This document shows, piece by piece, positions 20,640-30,283 of a DNA stretch of 64,000 nt; position 1 is the stretch's first letter, and each line of letters starts with the position of its first letter. The notes under the pieces were generated by a model that saw only the letters and a program-made list of their open reading frames with translations, did no database searches and was not told the DNA's origin. The stretch comes from CAWGMT01 sp963823675 (GTDB taxonomy: Bacteria; Planctomycetota; Planctomycetia; Isosphaerales; Isosphaeraceae). The position numbers were made by a program, and so were the translations under genes. Where the stretch lies: assembly GCA_963823675.1 (NCBI GenBank), contig CAWGMT010000008.1:1116001-1180000 (forward strand), given 5' to 3'.

Positions 20640-21200
20640 GTGGAGACATGGCTCAAGATCTTCGTCCTGTCAATCGGTGGTACATTCGGGGTCAACTCGC
20701 GCTACTGGCTGGGAGTCTGGATGAATCGCTGGACCAGTCCGCAGTTTCCGTGGGCCACGGTCGTCATCAATGTGTCTGGTTCATTCGCCATCGGGTTCCT
20801 TGCGGTTGCCCTCACGCGCTGGTTGCCCCATTCCAACGTTCGCCTGCTGCTCATCACGGGGTTCCTCGGAGGCTACACGACGTTCTCCACATTCGAGTAT
20901 GACGCACTGACGCTCTGGGAGCGCGGCGAGCGCACGCTGATGGCCGCGAACCTGGTCGGAAGCGTCGTGATCGGCCTTGCGGCTGTCTGGCTGGGGGCGA
21001 CTCTCGCCCGCGCCGTGGTCGAGCCGGTGGGCACCCGCGCCTCGACACCTGGCAGCCGCGGTAAGACGGCCATCGCCGGGCATCCCATTCCCGTCGGCAC
21101 TGACGGGGCAACACGGCGGCCGGCGACACCCGCTCTTCCGCAAGGGTTTGACGTCTCTCGTAGCCCGAAGGACGGAAACCGTGACAATGATCCCGCATGA
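20640..21200 (+). CDS. crcB: CrcB/Fluc fluoride channel
   Basis: About 186 residues. Four hydrophobic helices carry the family motifs GGTFGVNSRYW, NVSGSFAIGFL and GFLGGYTTFSTFEYD. Fluc channels are dual-topology dimers in the inner membrane that let fluoride out. The GTG at 20640 is chosen because GGGAG lies ten bases upstream; an in-frame GTG at 20613 has no ribosome site. The C-terminus has an unusual 60-residue hydrophilic tail after the last helix. It overlaps the DUF190 gene by 20 bases and is preceded by a candidate fluoride riboswitch. Confidence 0.93.
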   Translation: METWLKIFVLSIGGTFGVNSRYWLGVWMNRWTSPQFPWATVVINVSGSFAIGFLAVALTRWLPHSNVRLLLITGFLGGYTTFSTFEYDALTLWERGERTLMAANLVGSVVIGLAAVWLGATLARAVVEPVGTRASTPGSRGKTAIAGHPIPVGTDGATRRPATPALPQGFDVSRSPKDGNRDNDPA

Positions 21201-21951
21201 AGCCGCTTCGCTTCACGTCTATCTCAACGTGAACGACAAGTGGCACCGAGTCGAGCTGTATCGAGCGGTCGTCGAGGCGGCTCGCCGGTTTCAGATGGCC
21301 GGCGCATCTGTCTTTCCGGCCGAGATGGGATATGGCGCGCACCGGCGAATTCACGACGCGGCCAGTGAGTATTCATCGTTCGAGCTTCCGCTCGTGGTCG
21401 AACTGATCGATTCGGTCGAGAAAGTGCAGCAATTTCAAGAAGAGCTGCAAGCCATGATTGGCGAAGGGCTGGCTGTACGGAGCCCGGCTCGCGTCATTCG
21501 CTACACGCATGGGCTCGAGCGACAGGATGCCGGCGTCCTGGCGCTTGTGACCGACCCGAATGTGCGTCAAACGACCGACCTTGGAGAGGGGGGTTTAAAC
21601 TTCATGAAGATCGAAGGCGAAGCCAGACGCGTGACGGTCTACATCGGCAGCACCGACACCTGGCACGGGCATAACCTGGCCGTGGCGATCGTCGAAAAGT
21701 GCCGCAAGCTCGGAGTGGCAGGGGCCACGGTCACTCGAGGCGTCATGGGCTTCGGCAAGCACTCGATCATCCACAAAGCCCACTTCCTGGGCCTATCCGA
21801 CGACTTGCCGGAGAAGATCGAGATCGTGGATCAACCCGCAGCAATCGATCGCCTGCTCCCGGTGCTCGACGAGATGCTGGGCGGCGGGCTGATTGTGATC
21901 GAGGACGTGCATGTCGCGCGTTATATGCATGACGACAAGAAGAGCCGATGA
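21181..21951 (+). CDS. DUF190 tandem-domain protein, CrcB partner
   Basis: 256 residues from the GTG at 21181, which has AAGGA eight bases upstream; ATG 21187 is an alternative. Two copies of the PII-like DUF190 fold are visible. The first has LHVYLNVNDKWHRVELYRAVV and AGASVFPAEMGYG; the second has VTVYIGSTDTWHGHNLAVAIV and AGATVTRGVMGFGKHS. Each ends with an acidic, GEGL- or GGGL-containing helix. Single DUF190 proteins often accompany crcB; they look like nucleotide- or ligand-binding regulators. The overlap with crcB implies coupled translation and a joint role in fluoride handling. Confidence 0.85.
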   Translation: MTMIPHEAASLHVYLNVNDKWHRVELYRAVVEAARRFQMAGASVFPAEMGYGAHRRIHDAASEYSSFELPLVVELIDSVEKVQQFQEELQAMIGEGLAVRSPARVIRYTHGLERQDAGVLALVTDPNVRQTTDLGEGGLNFMKIEGEARRVTVYIGSTDTWHGHNLAVAIVEKCRKLGVAGATVTRGVMGFGKHSIIHKAHFLGLSDDLPEKIEIVDQPAAIDRLLPVLDEMLGGGLIVIEDVHVARYMHDDKKSR

Positions 21952-22271
21952 ATCGGTTGGTCGCGGGGCCGGGCCCGGTCATCAACATTATCTCGGCTAA
22001 TTCGACCAATACAGCGCGGCCGTTCACGCGAATCCATCCGTCTCAACCGCTACGGACGGATAATTCATGAGCGCGCGCGACCTGAAAAACGTGTTTGGAC
22101 TTATAAATCGAGAATTCGGCAGCCGATTGAATCGCGGATCTCATTCCTCTTTCGCCGTTGTGCGGTCTGTCCTCAGATAACAAGTGCTTGGAGGCGTGCT
22201 ATGTTCGCCGCGCGGGCCGCGATCCGTCGGCGACTCTGCCTCACCCTGCGCCACTTGTGTGAACCTTAGTT
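21952..22271. other. Intergenic region between the fluoride operon and the desaturase gene
   Basis: ATCCATCCGT (about 22025-22034) and ACGGACGGAT form a 10-bp stem with one mismatch soon after the DUF190 stop and may end that transcript, although no T tract follows. A 37-codon frame at 22067 has no recognisable content. The right part should hold the desaturase promoter. Confidence 0.4.
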
Positions 22272-23444
22272 TTGATCGCCAGAAACGTCGGTCGAATCCC
22301 GATATTTCGGCGGTTGCCTTCCCCGTATTGCGAGGTTGATTTGCGAGATCCAGAACTGGGGTCTTTGAGTTTCGCGCGTCACCGGCAGGTGGCGATTTTG
22401 CCCGGGCTGGCTGCCGGCGAAAGACCCGGACCTGACGATTTGTCGCCTCCCGACCCGCCACTGAGCAAGCCGTCGGCGGCTGGGCCGTCATCGGCCGTCC
22501 CCGCTCCTGGTCTGGGGCAATTGAAGCATCCAACTTCTGTGGACCACCGCCACGTGCGTTGGGATTATGTCCTGCCGATCACGGCGATGCATGTGCTCGC
22601 TTTGCTGGCGGCGATCCCCTGGCTATTCAGTTGGACTGGCTTGATCGCCCTGATCGTCGGCGTGAGTGCATTCGGCCAGCTCGGGGTGCCGATCGGCTAC
22701 CACCGCTTGTTGACGCATCGCAGCTTTCGCGTTCCGAAATGGCTCGAGCGCTCGTTCGTCACGATAGCACTATGTTGCGCCCAGGATACTCCGGCGAGAT
22801 GGGTCAGTTGGCACCGCATGCACCACCAGAACTCTGACGACCAGGACGATCCGCACAGCCCGTTTGTCAACTTCCTGTGGTCGCACGTCGGCTGGTTGTT
22901 CTTCAATAATTCAGCGACGCACACGATATCCGCGTATTACAAGTATGCCCGGGACGTACTCGACGATCCGTTCTATTTTTATCTGGAAAAGCACCGCGCG
23001 GCGGCGGGCGTGATCTACCTTGTCCACGCATTGGCATTTTTCCTGGTGGGGCTGGCTGCGGGCTCGGCGAGCGCCGGGAACTGGACCGCGGGCGTGCAAT
23101 TCGGTTTGAGCTTGTTGGTCTGGGGGGTCGTCGTGCGCACGGTGTACGTCTGGCACATCACCTGGGCCGTGAATTCGCTGAGTCACCTGTTCGGTTATCG
23201 CAACTACGAAACCAACGATCACAGCCGCAATAACTGGTTTGTGGCGATCATTACCGGCGGAGAGGGCTGGCACAACAACCACCATCACGATCCCGCCAGC
23301 GCCTCAGTCCAGCACCGATGGTGGGAATTGGACCCGAATTATTACATCATCAAGTCGTTGGAGCGGGTCGGGCTGGCCACGCACGTGAAGCCCAGACAAC
23401 GCCGGTGGCGAGCGGCGCGCGACGCCTCGCCACCGGTGGGCTGA
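22272..23444 (+). CDS. Acyl-CoA/acyl-lipid delta-9-type fatty acid desaturase
   Basis: 390 residues as drawn. The three histidine boxes of the membrane desaturase family are intact: HRLLTH at 144-149, HRMHH at 181-185 and HNNHH at 334-338, with a supporting NSLSHLFG. Four hydrophobic segments surround them. The enzyme inserts a double bond in acyl chains using di-iron and oxygen, adjusting membrane fluidity. The start is uncertain: the frame opens at a TTG with no ribosome site, and the first 95 residues are proline-rich and outside the family, so translation may begin later (for example the TTG near 22520). Confidence 0.9.
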   Translation: MIARNVGRIPIFRRLPSPYCEVDLRDPELGSLSFARHRQVAILPGLAAGERPGPDDLSPPDPPLSKPSAAGPSSAVPAPGLGQLKHPTSVDHRHVRWDYVLPITAMHVLALLAAIPWLFSWTGLIALIVGVSAFGQLGVPIGYHRLLTHRSFRVPKWLERSFVTIALCCAQDTPARWVSWHRMHHQNSDDQDDPHSPFVNFLWSHVGWLFFNNSATHTISAYYKYARDVLDDPFYFYLEKHRAAAGVIYLVHALAFFLVGLAAGSASAGNWTAGVQFGLSLLVWGVVVRTVYVWHITWAVNSLSHLFGYRNYETNDHSRNNWFVAIITGGEGWHNNHHHDPASASVQHRWWELDPNYYIIKSLERVGLATHVKPRQRRWRAARDASPPVG

Positions 23445-23473
23445 GCCGAGCCCGTCGGCTCGGTCCGATTTTC

Positions 23474-23706
23474 CGTCCAGCCGTGCCGATGGGCGAGCCG
23501 TCGTGTCCCGCGAATCGCAATCATTCGACTCGATTGGTGTGAAGTCAGAGATTCACCGCCAAGGCGCGAAGAGCGCCAAGAAATACGGCGATCCCGCTCA
23601 TCCGCCGATCCCGCTCATCAATCATTAACCATGCGATTGATGCCGTACATTCATTGCTTCTTCCCTTCGCGCTCTTGGCGTCTTCGCGGTGATAAGGTCA
23701 ATCGGC
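23474..23706. repeat. Long direct repeat, copy 1
   Basis: About 230 bases that match 26213-26428 in the same orientation, from CGTCCAGCCGTGCCGATG to GGTCAATCGGC. This copy has an extra 17-base duplication (GATCCCGCTCATCCGCC) near 23600. Each repeat lies next to RAYT transposase debris and together they bracket the beta-helix gene. Confidence 0.85.
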
Positions 23707-23763
23707 TAAACCGCTTGCGTGTGAGATGCCCGAAAACCGCGGATCCGAGCTCCGGTACCGTCG

Positions 23764-23935
23764 TCACTTCGCCGGCCATCCGCCCAGGTTTGGCACCCGC
23801 CGCAGCCCCAGGCGCTCGGCGACCTCTCGAAGGCGCTTCCGGCTGGCCGCCAAGAAGCGGCCGAAGAGACGCCCCTTGCTCAATTTCTCCAGCCGCGCCT
23901 GCCACGTCTCCGCGCTGCTGCCGAGCCGATCAAAA
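23764..23935 (-). pseudogene. RAYT-type transposase remnant (C-terminal end only)
   Basis: The minus strand reads FDRLGSSAETWQARLEKLS, KGRLFGRFLAASRKRLREVA and ERLGLRRVPNLGGWPAK, then stop. The same block appears in the remnant at 25818-26215. It matches what I know as the C-terminal tail of planctomycete REP-associated tyrosine transposases. The HUH catalytic region is absent. It joins directly to the end of the beta-helix gene. Confidence 0.6.
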
Positions 23936-25688
23936 TCAGCCCGTTTGGGGGTAAATATTATCAGGCACGTTACCGCTGATGTTACTGTTCATGGTGACGA
24001 AGGTGCCCTGGTTATAGATTCCTCCGCCGAGCTGTGCGGCGCGGTTGCCGGTGACGGTGCTGTTACGGATGACGAGGGAGAAACCATTCCAGACCCCGCC
24101 GGCATCGACCGAGGCGACGTTTCCGCTGATCGTGCTGCCATCGATCGTGAGCGGGCCGAGGTTCGCGAAGATGCCGCCGCCGTATCCCGCCGCTGGGATC
24201 TTCGATGATCGCACGGCCGTGAATTGGTTTCCGCTGATTGTGCTGCCGTCGGCGATCACGATCGAGCCGTTGAGCGGGCTGGCGATGCCGGCGCCGATCT
24301 GGATCTGGCCGTTTGAGGGAAAGGCGTTGACCGCAGCGTTGATGAGGTTAACCCGCTGTGCGCAGGCGTTCACGAAGAGCTGAAGTGCTTGTTTCAGGCT
24401 GGGATCTCCCCGGCCGATGCCGACGAACACCTTCGCGATCAGGGGATTTTCGCCGAGCGTGGCGAGTCCCGCGGCCGCGCTCGTGTCTTGCACGTTCGTC
24501 ACGGTGTTGTTGGCGACCTCGCTGTTGTCGACGTCGATCCCGAAGTTCTCAGAAAAGTTGACAATTCCGCCCCCGATTCCCGCGGAAGTGTTGCCGTCGA
24601 CCTGGCTGCTGTCAGCGATGACGACTGCGCCGCCGAAGTTCGCGGCGATTCCGCCGCCTGGGCCGTTGTTGCTATTGCCGTCAATCTGGCTGCCGTCTGT
24701 GACGGTAATGCCGCCGAGGAGGATCCCGATCCCTCCGCTGTACATTCCGTTTGACCGGTTGTTGTCAACCTGACTGTCGACGATCGCGACGTTGCCGTCG
24801 GTCTGGCCGATCCCGCCGCCGCCGAGGTCGCCGAAGGGTAAGCCATTGCCGGTCGGGGAGTTGTTATTGACAGTGCTGCCGTCAACGATCTCCACCGAGC
24901 CGAAAACGTTGAAAATGCCCGAGCTGTTACGCGCCTTGTTGCCGTCGACGTGACTGTCGACCAGAGTGACGCCTCGATCGGTGTAAGTGCCGCCGCCATG
25001 GCCGGAGGCGTTGTTGATCCCGAAGGCTATGTTGCCCGAAACGGTTGCGTGATCGAGCGTCAGCGTGCCTCTCGAATAGATGCCGCCTCCGTTCCCCTGG
25101 GCGCCTAGCAAGGGATTGCTCACCTGGGCCACGGAGTTTCCGACAACGTCGGCGTACTGAAGAGTCAGGACGTTCTGTGGGTCGTCGACGAGGATCCCGC
25201 CGCCGTTACTGTTCCGGACGCGGCCTCCTTTCAGGGTAATCTGACTCGTGGGCTCCTGGCCGGTGATCGTCACGAATTTGGTCCGCGGATTGGCCAGCAC
25301 GTGCAAGACGCGCGAGTTGCGCGTCGCCTGCTGGATCGTCACCGGGGTTGCCTCCGCGTTCTCGATCGTCAGTCCGTTGCTGATCCGCAGCTCGCCAGCG
25401 TGAAGCGTGATCGAGCCGCCAACCGAAGGGGTTATTTCGACGGTAGGGTTCCGGCTCGGCGAGCGATTCGCCCTCACGATCGCCCAGCGGAGCGATCCGG
25501 GGATGAGCCGCCCGGCTGGGTCAAAGGCATTCGTGACCAGGAAGGTCGGAGGGGGTCACGCGATCCTCCAGCGCGTCGAGCGATGGCCGCACGCTCCGCG
25601 ATTGGGCTTGATGCCCACCAACCTTCGCGCTACGTCGGCGCTCGCTCCAGAACCCGAGGCGCGGCCGATTCTTCGAGGGATCGATCAT
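23936..25688 (-). CDS. Right-handed beta-helix surface protein with LEPR-like start (one frameshift)
   Basis: The main frame (25477 down to 23936) encodes stacked repeats such as GGGIYSRGTLTLDHATVSGN, GGGIGQTDGNVAIVDSQVDNN and GGGIVNFSENFGIDVDNSEV, the pattern of a parallel beta-helix. The true start appears to be ATG 25688, which has GAGG upstream and gives a basic N-terminus with RPSLDALEDRVTPS, an LEPR-type motif. Joining needs one base removed from the G5 run at 25551-25555, which yields VTPPTFLVTNAFDPAG and then PGSLRWAIVRANRSPS. Such proteins are usually exported adhesins or polysaccharide-acting enzymes; no catalytic residues are evident. Confidence 0.8.
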
Positions 25689-25817
25689 TTGTTACCTCGT
25701 TGCGCACTACCGCACGGCGAGTGAAGCAGCGGGAGACTCAGGGTTTTCAGGGAGCTGGCGCTGGGCCAAGCGATCAGCCGGTGAGCCGCTCCCGGTTAGT
25801 GTAGCACACGCTCCTGT

Positions 25818-26215
25818 CTACGGCAGGGGGTTGGAGAGAACCGACAGGCTTTGCGACCGGCTAGGACAGGCGTGTGGATGTGCCCCTTCTTCGTGTTGGG
25901 CGTCCGACCTCTTTCGAGTCGGCTTCCAATCGGCGACTTCTCTGAGTCGCTGGCGGCTGGCCGCGAAGAAGCGGCCCAGCAGACGGCCCTTGCTCAGTTT
26001 TTCGAGCCGTGCGTGCCACGTCTGGGCCGTCGTGCCGATTCGTTCCAAGATGGCGGCCACTTCACGCGAGATCGCCGCCTTGCCCTCGCGGAATAGCCGG
26101 CCGGTGTAATCGACCAAGAGCAGGTAATTGCCCAGCGAAAACCCTTCCAGCATCCCTTCCCGCGCCGAATCCAGCCGCCGCCGGTCCTCGATCGGACAGA
26201 GCCAGGGCGATTCGT
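25818..26215 (-). pseudogene. RAYT-type transposase remnant (C-terminal region, altered end)
   Basis: The minus strand reads CPIEDRRRLDSAREGMLEGF, SLGNYLLLVDYTGRLFREGK, AAISREVAAILERIGTTAQT and WHARLEKLSKGRLLGRFFAA, then diverges after RLREVA. This is the C-terminal part of a Y1/RAYT-type transposase. The upstream part of the open frame (26216-26291) belongs to the direct repeat, not to the transposase. No HUH motif or catalytic tyrosine region remains. Confidence 0.6.
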
Positions 26216-26428
26216 CCAGCCGTGCCGATGGGCGAGCCGTGGTGTCCCGCGAATCGCAATCATTCGACCAGATTGGTGTGAAGTCGGACATTCACCGCCA
26301 AGGCGCGAAGATCGCCCAGAAATACGGCCATCCCGCCCATCAATCATTGACCATGCGATTGATGCCGTACATTCATTTCTTCTTCCCTTCGCGCTCTTGG
26401 CGTCTTCGCGGTGATATGGTCAATCGGC
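26213..26428. repeat. Long direct repeat, copy 2
   Basis: Matches 23474-23706 in the same orientation and lacks the 17-base internal duplication. The last 45 codons of the small gene at 26373-26534 run into this repeat, so its C-terminus (SPRRRQEREGKKK) is repeat-derived. Confidence 0.85.
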
Positions 26429-26534
26429 CAAGGTCATCGCTGGTTGGCTCTCCTGGAGCGGTCATCTCAACGTGGCGAAAGTCCGGGTAGACGCTGAGCA
26501 CCTTGGTAATCTGATTCACCTGGAGCTCCCTCAT
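26373..26534 (-). CDS. Short protein, probably truncated by the repeat
   Basis: 53 residues beginning MRELQVNQITKVLSVYPDFR. The start ATG overlaps the stop of the preceding small gene (ATGA at 26531-26534), a sign of coupled translation. The last third (LTISPRRRQEREGKKK) is encoded by the direct repeat, so the original C-terminus seems to have been replaced. Family not recognised. Confidence 0.4.
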   Translation of the reverse strand: MRELQVNQITKVLSVYPDFRHVEMTAPGEPTSDDLGRLTISPRRRQEREGKKK

Positions 26535-26668
26535 TCATGGACGTAAGCCCATTTATGGATTCGCTCGACCCCGTTGTCCTGGATCCGGTCGGGATAGGTC
26601 TCGGAGGGCCAGTAGATGAATCTTTTGAACTCCACTTGACCCGTGGTTGCACGGCTTGAGCACGCCAT
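26531..26668 (-). CDS. Short protein of unknown function
   Basis: 45 residues with natural composition: QVEFKRFIYWPSETYPDR followed by IQDNGVERIHKWAYVHE. It lies nine bases after the membrane-protein gene and overlaps the next small gene by four bases. An ATG overlapping the upstream stop (MTKANGVLKPCNHG) could be the real start if one base is wrong near 26645. Family not recognised. Confidence 0.4.
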   Translation of the reverse strand: MACSSRATTGQVEFKRFIYWPSETYPDRIQDNGVERIHKWAYVHE

Positions 26669-26677
26669 TCGCTTTGG

Positions 26678-26965
26678 TCATCCGGAAACCGGCTCTCGAT
26701 TCTTGTTGAAGAGATGCCGGGAAAACTGCCCGCCCAGGAATGCTGCTATCAGAGCCAGGATAGATGGGACCAGGGACAGCCCCAGGTATGCCGACCCGAA
26801 GAGAGCGATCCCCAGCCAAAATGTCCGCTTGGCGTCCGTGCGGTGAACGGCAAGCAGGATCGAGATCAAAAGGACAACCTTCGCTAATCTCAAGTATATC
26901 GTGCAACGAGGAGCACCGGTCCACTGGTAGAATGGCCGTATGAAAAGGAGCACCCATATGGCCAC
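26678..26965 (-). CDS. Small membrane protein
   Basis: 95 residues from a GTG at 26965 (VAIWVLLFIRPFYQW), with GGGGGTGAG upstream. Three hydrophobic stretches are visible: VAIWVLLFIRPF, RLAKVVLLISILLAV and FWLGIALFGSAYLGLSLVPS running into ILALIAAFLGG. The phrase FWLGIALFGSAYLGLSL is typical of small planctomycete membrane proteins. It is first in a tight cluster of three tiny genes. Confidence 0.55.
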   Translation of the reverse strand: MAIWVLLFIRPFYQWTGAPRCTIYLRLAKVVLLISILLAVHRTDAKRTFWLGIALFGSAYLGLSLVPSILALIAAFLGGQFSRHLFNKNREPVSG

Positions 26966-27072
26966 TCTCACCCCCGCACAGCGGCAAGAGATCCAGAGGG
27001 CAGGCGAGGAGCCCGTTCGACTCGCCGATCCGCGTGCACCTCCCGGCCGAGGCTCGCCCCAGCCAATCAGCC

Positions 27073-30000
27073 TCAAGGCGTCGTCGGCGCGGACGCTGCG
27101 GGTCGCGGTGCGAAAGGCATCGCGGGGAAGATACGGTCAAAGACAATCTCTTGAAAGTCGCGCCGTCCGTGCAAAGGCTTCAAGTCGGGGTCGGTGGCGG
27201 TGTGGCCCAAGTCGCTCCAGCCAGCGGCGTTGGCCTGCTTCAGGTACGCCATCGCCTCATCGACGTATGTCTTGGGCCCTTCGTTCGCAATCCGCGATCC
27301 GTAATCCGCAATCGGGCCTTCCGCCAGCGCCGCGCAGCGGGCGACGAGAGAGGCAACGTCGTAGAGGACGTCCCGATTTCCAGAGGCGAGCGTGGCCGAT
27401 TCCCGCGCGGCGCTGGCCGCGTCGGTGGGATGCCGCAACTGGACTTCGACCCGACTCAGGCGGCGCAAATGGTCACGAAGGAACCGCCGATACATCGGAT
27501 TGCGCGGTTCACTCATTGAGGCGGTTCGTTGATGTACGATCGCCCGCTCGAGCTTCTTACGGGCCTCGTTCCAACGGCCCAAGTCCATATCCATACGCGA
27601 TATGCTGTCCAGCGCCCAGCCCAGGTCGGCCTGGAACCGGGGCACCTTAGCGTTCTCTCGCGCTACTCGCTCGTGAATCTCCAGAGCTTTCTCAAGTGAC
27701 GCGAGCGCCTCGTCCGAGTGGCCGGTGTCGCGGAGCAAGTTGCCGAAATTGCCGGATGTCCGCGCCAAACCGCTCGCGAACTCCACGGCCCCCGGGTTCT
27801 CGCGAACCAGCCGCTCCTCGAGGCGCAATGCATTCTTGTACGACTCCAAAGCGTCACCATGACGACCCAAATTCTGCAGCAGGTTCGCGACGTTGGCGTA
27901 AGTGTCGGCAAGGGTGCTCTGGAATGCCGTGTTGCTGGGCTTCTCGCGCACCAGTCGCTCGCGAATCTCCAGTGCCCTCTTGTACGACGCCAAGGCCTTG
28001 TGTGGATGGCCCATCTCCTTGTGTAACAACCCGATATTGTAATGGTTCCCGGCCAGCCATTCCCGGAACTCCGTAATGTCGGGGTGCTCGCGTGCGAGTC
28101 GATCGTGGATCTTCAGCGCCACCGTGTACGACTGCAAAGCCTGGTCCGGCTGATCGATCGCCTGTTGGAGAAGGCCCAAGTTATTGTGGACGCGGGCCAA
28201 GTCGCTCTCGGCCTTAGCGTCGTGCGGGTCCTCACTCACGATCTGCTTGCGGATCGCAAGGGCCTTCCGGTACGAGGCGAGAGCCTCTTGCAGGCGGCCC
28301 AAGGCGCGCTGCAGCAGGCCGATGTTGGTGTGACTTGCGGCCAGGTCGCGCGGGAACGCCGGGACGCCAGGATTCTCGCGCACCAGCCGCTCCCGGATGT
28401 CCAGGGCCTTAGTATATGATTCCAGGGCCGACTGCGGCTTGCCCGTGGCGCGCAGCAGGACGGCAATGTGGTGGTGGCTATCGGCCAGGTCGCGCTGGAA
28501 CGCGGGGACGTTAGGGTTGTCGCGCGCAAGCGCTCACGGATCTTCAGGGACTCCTGGAACGACTGAAGGGCATCTTGCTTGTCGCCGATCTCGTCGGTCA
28601 GGGTGGCGAGGTCGAAGGCCGCCGATGCCAGGCGAGCGAGCGCCTCGGGGCGCGTGTCGCGGTCGGTCTGGAGCTGATCGCGCAGCTTGCGGAAGAACTC
28701 CAGCGGCTCCTTGAGTAACGCCTTGCGCAGCGCGTCTAGCTCGGGACGGTTCTTCAGCTCGGGGTTGGCCTGAACCGCGTCGCGGAACTTCTTCACCGCG
28801 TCGAGGGCCAGTTGCTCGCGCTGCTCGGCCCGCGCCTGCTGCTCCTGGGCCTGGGCGAGGGCGGCTTTGGTCTTCCCCTGCTCCTCCTGGACCTGAGTTA
28901 GCGCCTGCTTCGCGCGGATCGCCTGCCAGGTGCTGATCACCGTCGCCGCGGCAAGGACCGCCGCGAACAACGACGCCGTTGTCAGCACCGCTCGGTGCTT
29001 GCGGGCGAACTTGCGCAGCCTGTAGCCGCGCGACGGGGGGCAGGCCTCGACCGGTTCCAAGTTCAGGTAGCGCCGCAGGTCGCGCGCCAGGGCGTCGGCC
29101 GTCTCGTACCGCCGCGCCCGATCCTTCTCCAGGCACTTCATCACGATCCAGTCGAGGTCTCCCCGCACCAGCTTCGCCAGCTTGACCGGCTCGGTCTGCC
29201 GGGTGCCGGCGATCCTGGCTGCGTCCCGATTGCTGGACAGCCGCGAGCTCGGTGTGGGCGGCTCCTCCTCCTTGATGATGCGGCGCATCTCATCGAACGA
29301 GGCCGTCGCCAATCGCTGGCGATCGAAGGGCGTTGTACCCGTCAGCAGCTCGTACAGCAGCACGCCCAGGCTGTAGACGTCGCTGCGGATGTCTACATCC
29401 AGCGCGTTGATCTCGACCTGCTCCGGGCTCATGTACGGCGGCGTCCCGATCATCTGCGCGAACCGCGTGTAGATCGTCTTGTCGGTCAACTGCTGGCCGA
29501 TGGCCTTGGCGACGCCGAAGTCGATCACCTTGACCACGGGCACGCCGTCGTGAGGGGCGACCATGATGTTGGAGGGCTTGAGGTCGCGATGAATGATCCC
29601 CTTGGTGTGAGCGTGTTGCACCGCCTGGCAGACCGAGAGGAATAATTCCAGCCGGTCGCGGGTCGTGAGCTGCCGAGAATCGCAATATTCGACGATCGAG
29701 ATGCCCTTCACCAACTCCATCACGAAGTAGGGCCGGCCCGAGGGGGTGGCGGGTGGTGCGTGGCGGGTGGAGGGAGAGAAAGCTTCATTTTCCTCTCTTC
29801 CCGCCACCCCCCGCCCGCCACCCTCCACCTCTCCCGTCGTGCCGGCGTCCAAAACGCGCGCAATGTTCGGGTGGTCCATCAGCGCCAGGGCCTGCCGCTC
29901 CGCCTCGAACCGGGCGATGACATCGCGCGTATCCATGCCCGGCTTGATGATTTTCAGGGCCACCTTGCGGCGAATGGGAAGCTGTTGCTCGGCGACGAAG

Positions 30001-30272
30001 ACCAGGCCGAACCCCCCCTCGCCGATCTGCTCCATGAGCTTATAGGGGCCGATGACCGTGCCGGGGCGCTCGGCGATCGGCGGGTAATCCTCGGTCGGGT
30101 CGGGGCCCGCCGGGACATCCTCCAGGAAGCCGCCCGTGGCGTCGTGGGCCTGCAAGAGCGATTCGATTTCACCGCGCAGTTCCGCGTCGGAGCCGCAGGC
30201 CTGGTCAAGGTAGGCGGCCCGGCGATCGGGGGGCAGCTTGACGACCGCCTTGAAAATGCCGCTTTCGGACAT
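27073..30272 (-). CDS. Ser/Thr kinase with membrane span and TPR array (one frameshift)
   Basis: ATG 30272 follows GGAGGG. The N-terminus (SESGIFKAVVKLPPDRRAAY) matches the kinase at 36680. Kinase landmarks: IGEGGFGLVF, VALKII, HRDLKPSN, VIDFGVAK and GTPPYMSPEQ. Between DAGTTG and GRPYFVMEL lies a 31-residue insert, encoded by palindromic DNA, that the paralogue lacks. After the kinase come a membrane span (LTTASLFAAVLAAATVIST), a glutamine-rich coiled coil and about ten TPR units (ALESYKNALRLEERLVRENP type). The frame slips near 28528-28531; one extra G gives ERLARDNPNVPAFQRDLAD. It starts 11 bases after the methyltransferase stop, so the two genes form an operon. Confidence 0.9.
29739..29836. 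repeat. In-frame palindromic insertion inside a kinase gene
   Basis: The left arm (29742-29778, GTGGCGGGTGG-type repeats) and right arm (29792-29836, CCCGCCACC-type repeats) are imperfect reverse complements around a short A/T-rich loop (AAAGCTTCATTTTC). The element replaces the short link ETGRP of the paralogue with about 31 extra codons and no stop. Confidence 0.8.
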
Positions 30273-30283
30273 GGGGCCCTCCG

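Noticed and set aside
23474..26428. Direct repeats considered as a CRISPR array
   Set aside because: Only two copies, over 200 bases long and 2.7 kb apart, with a gene between them.
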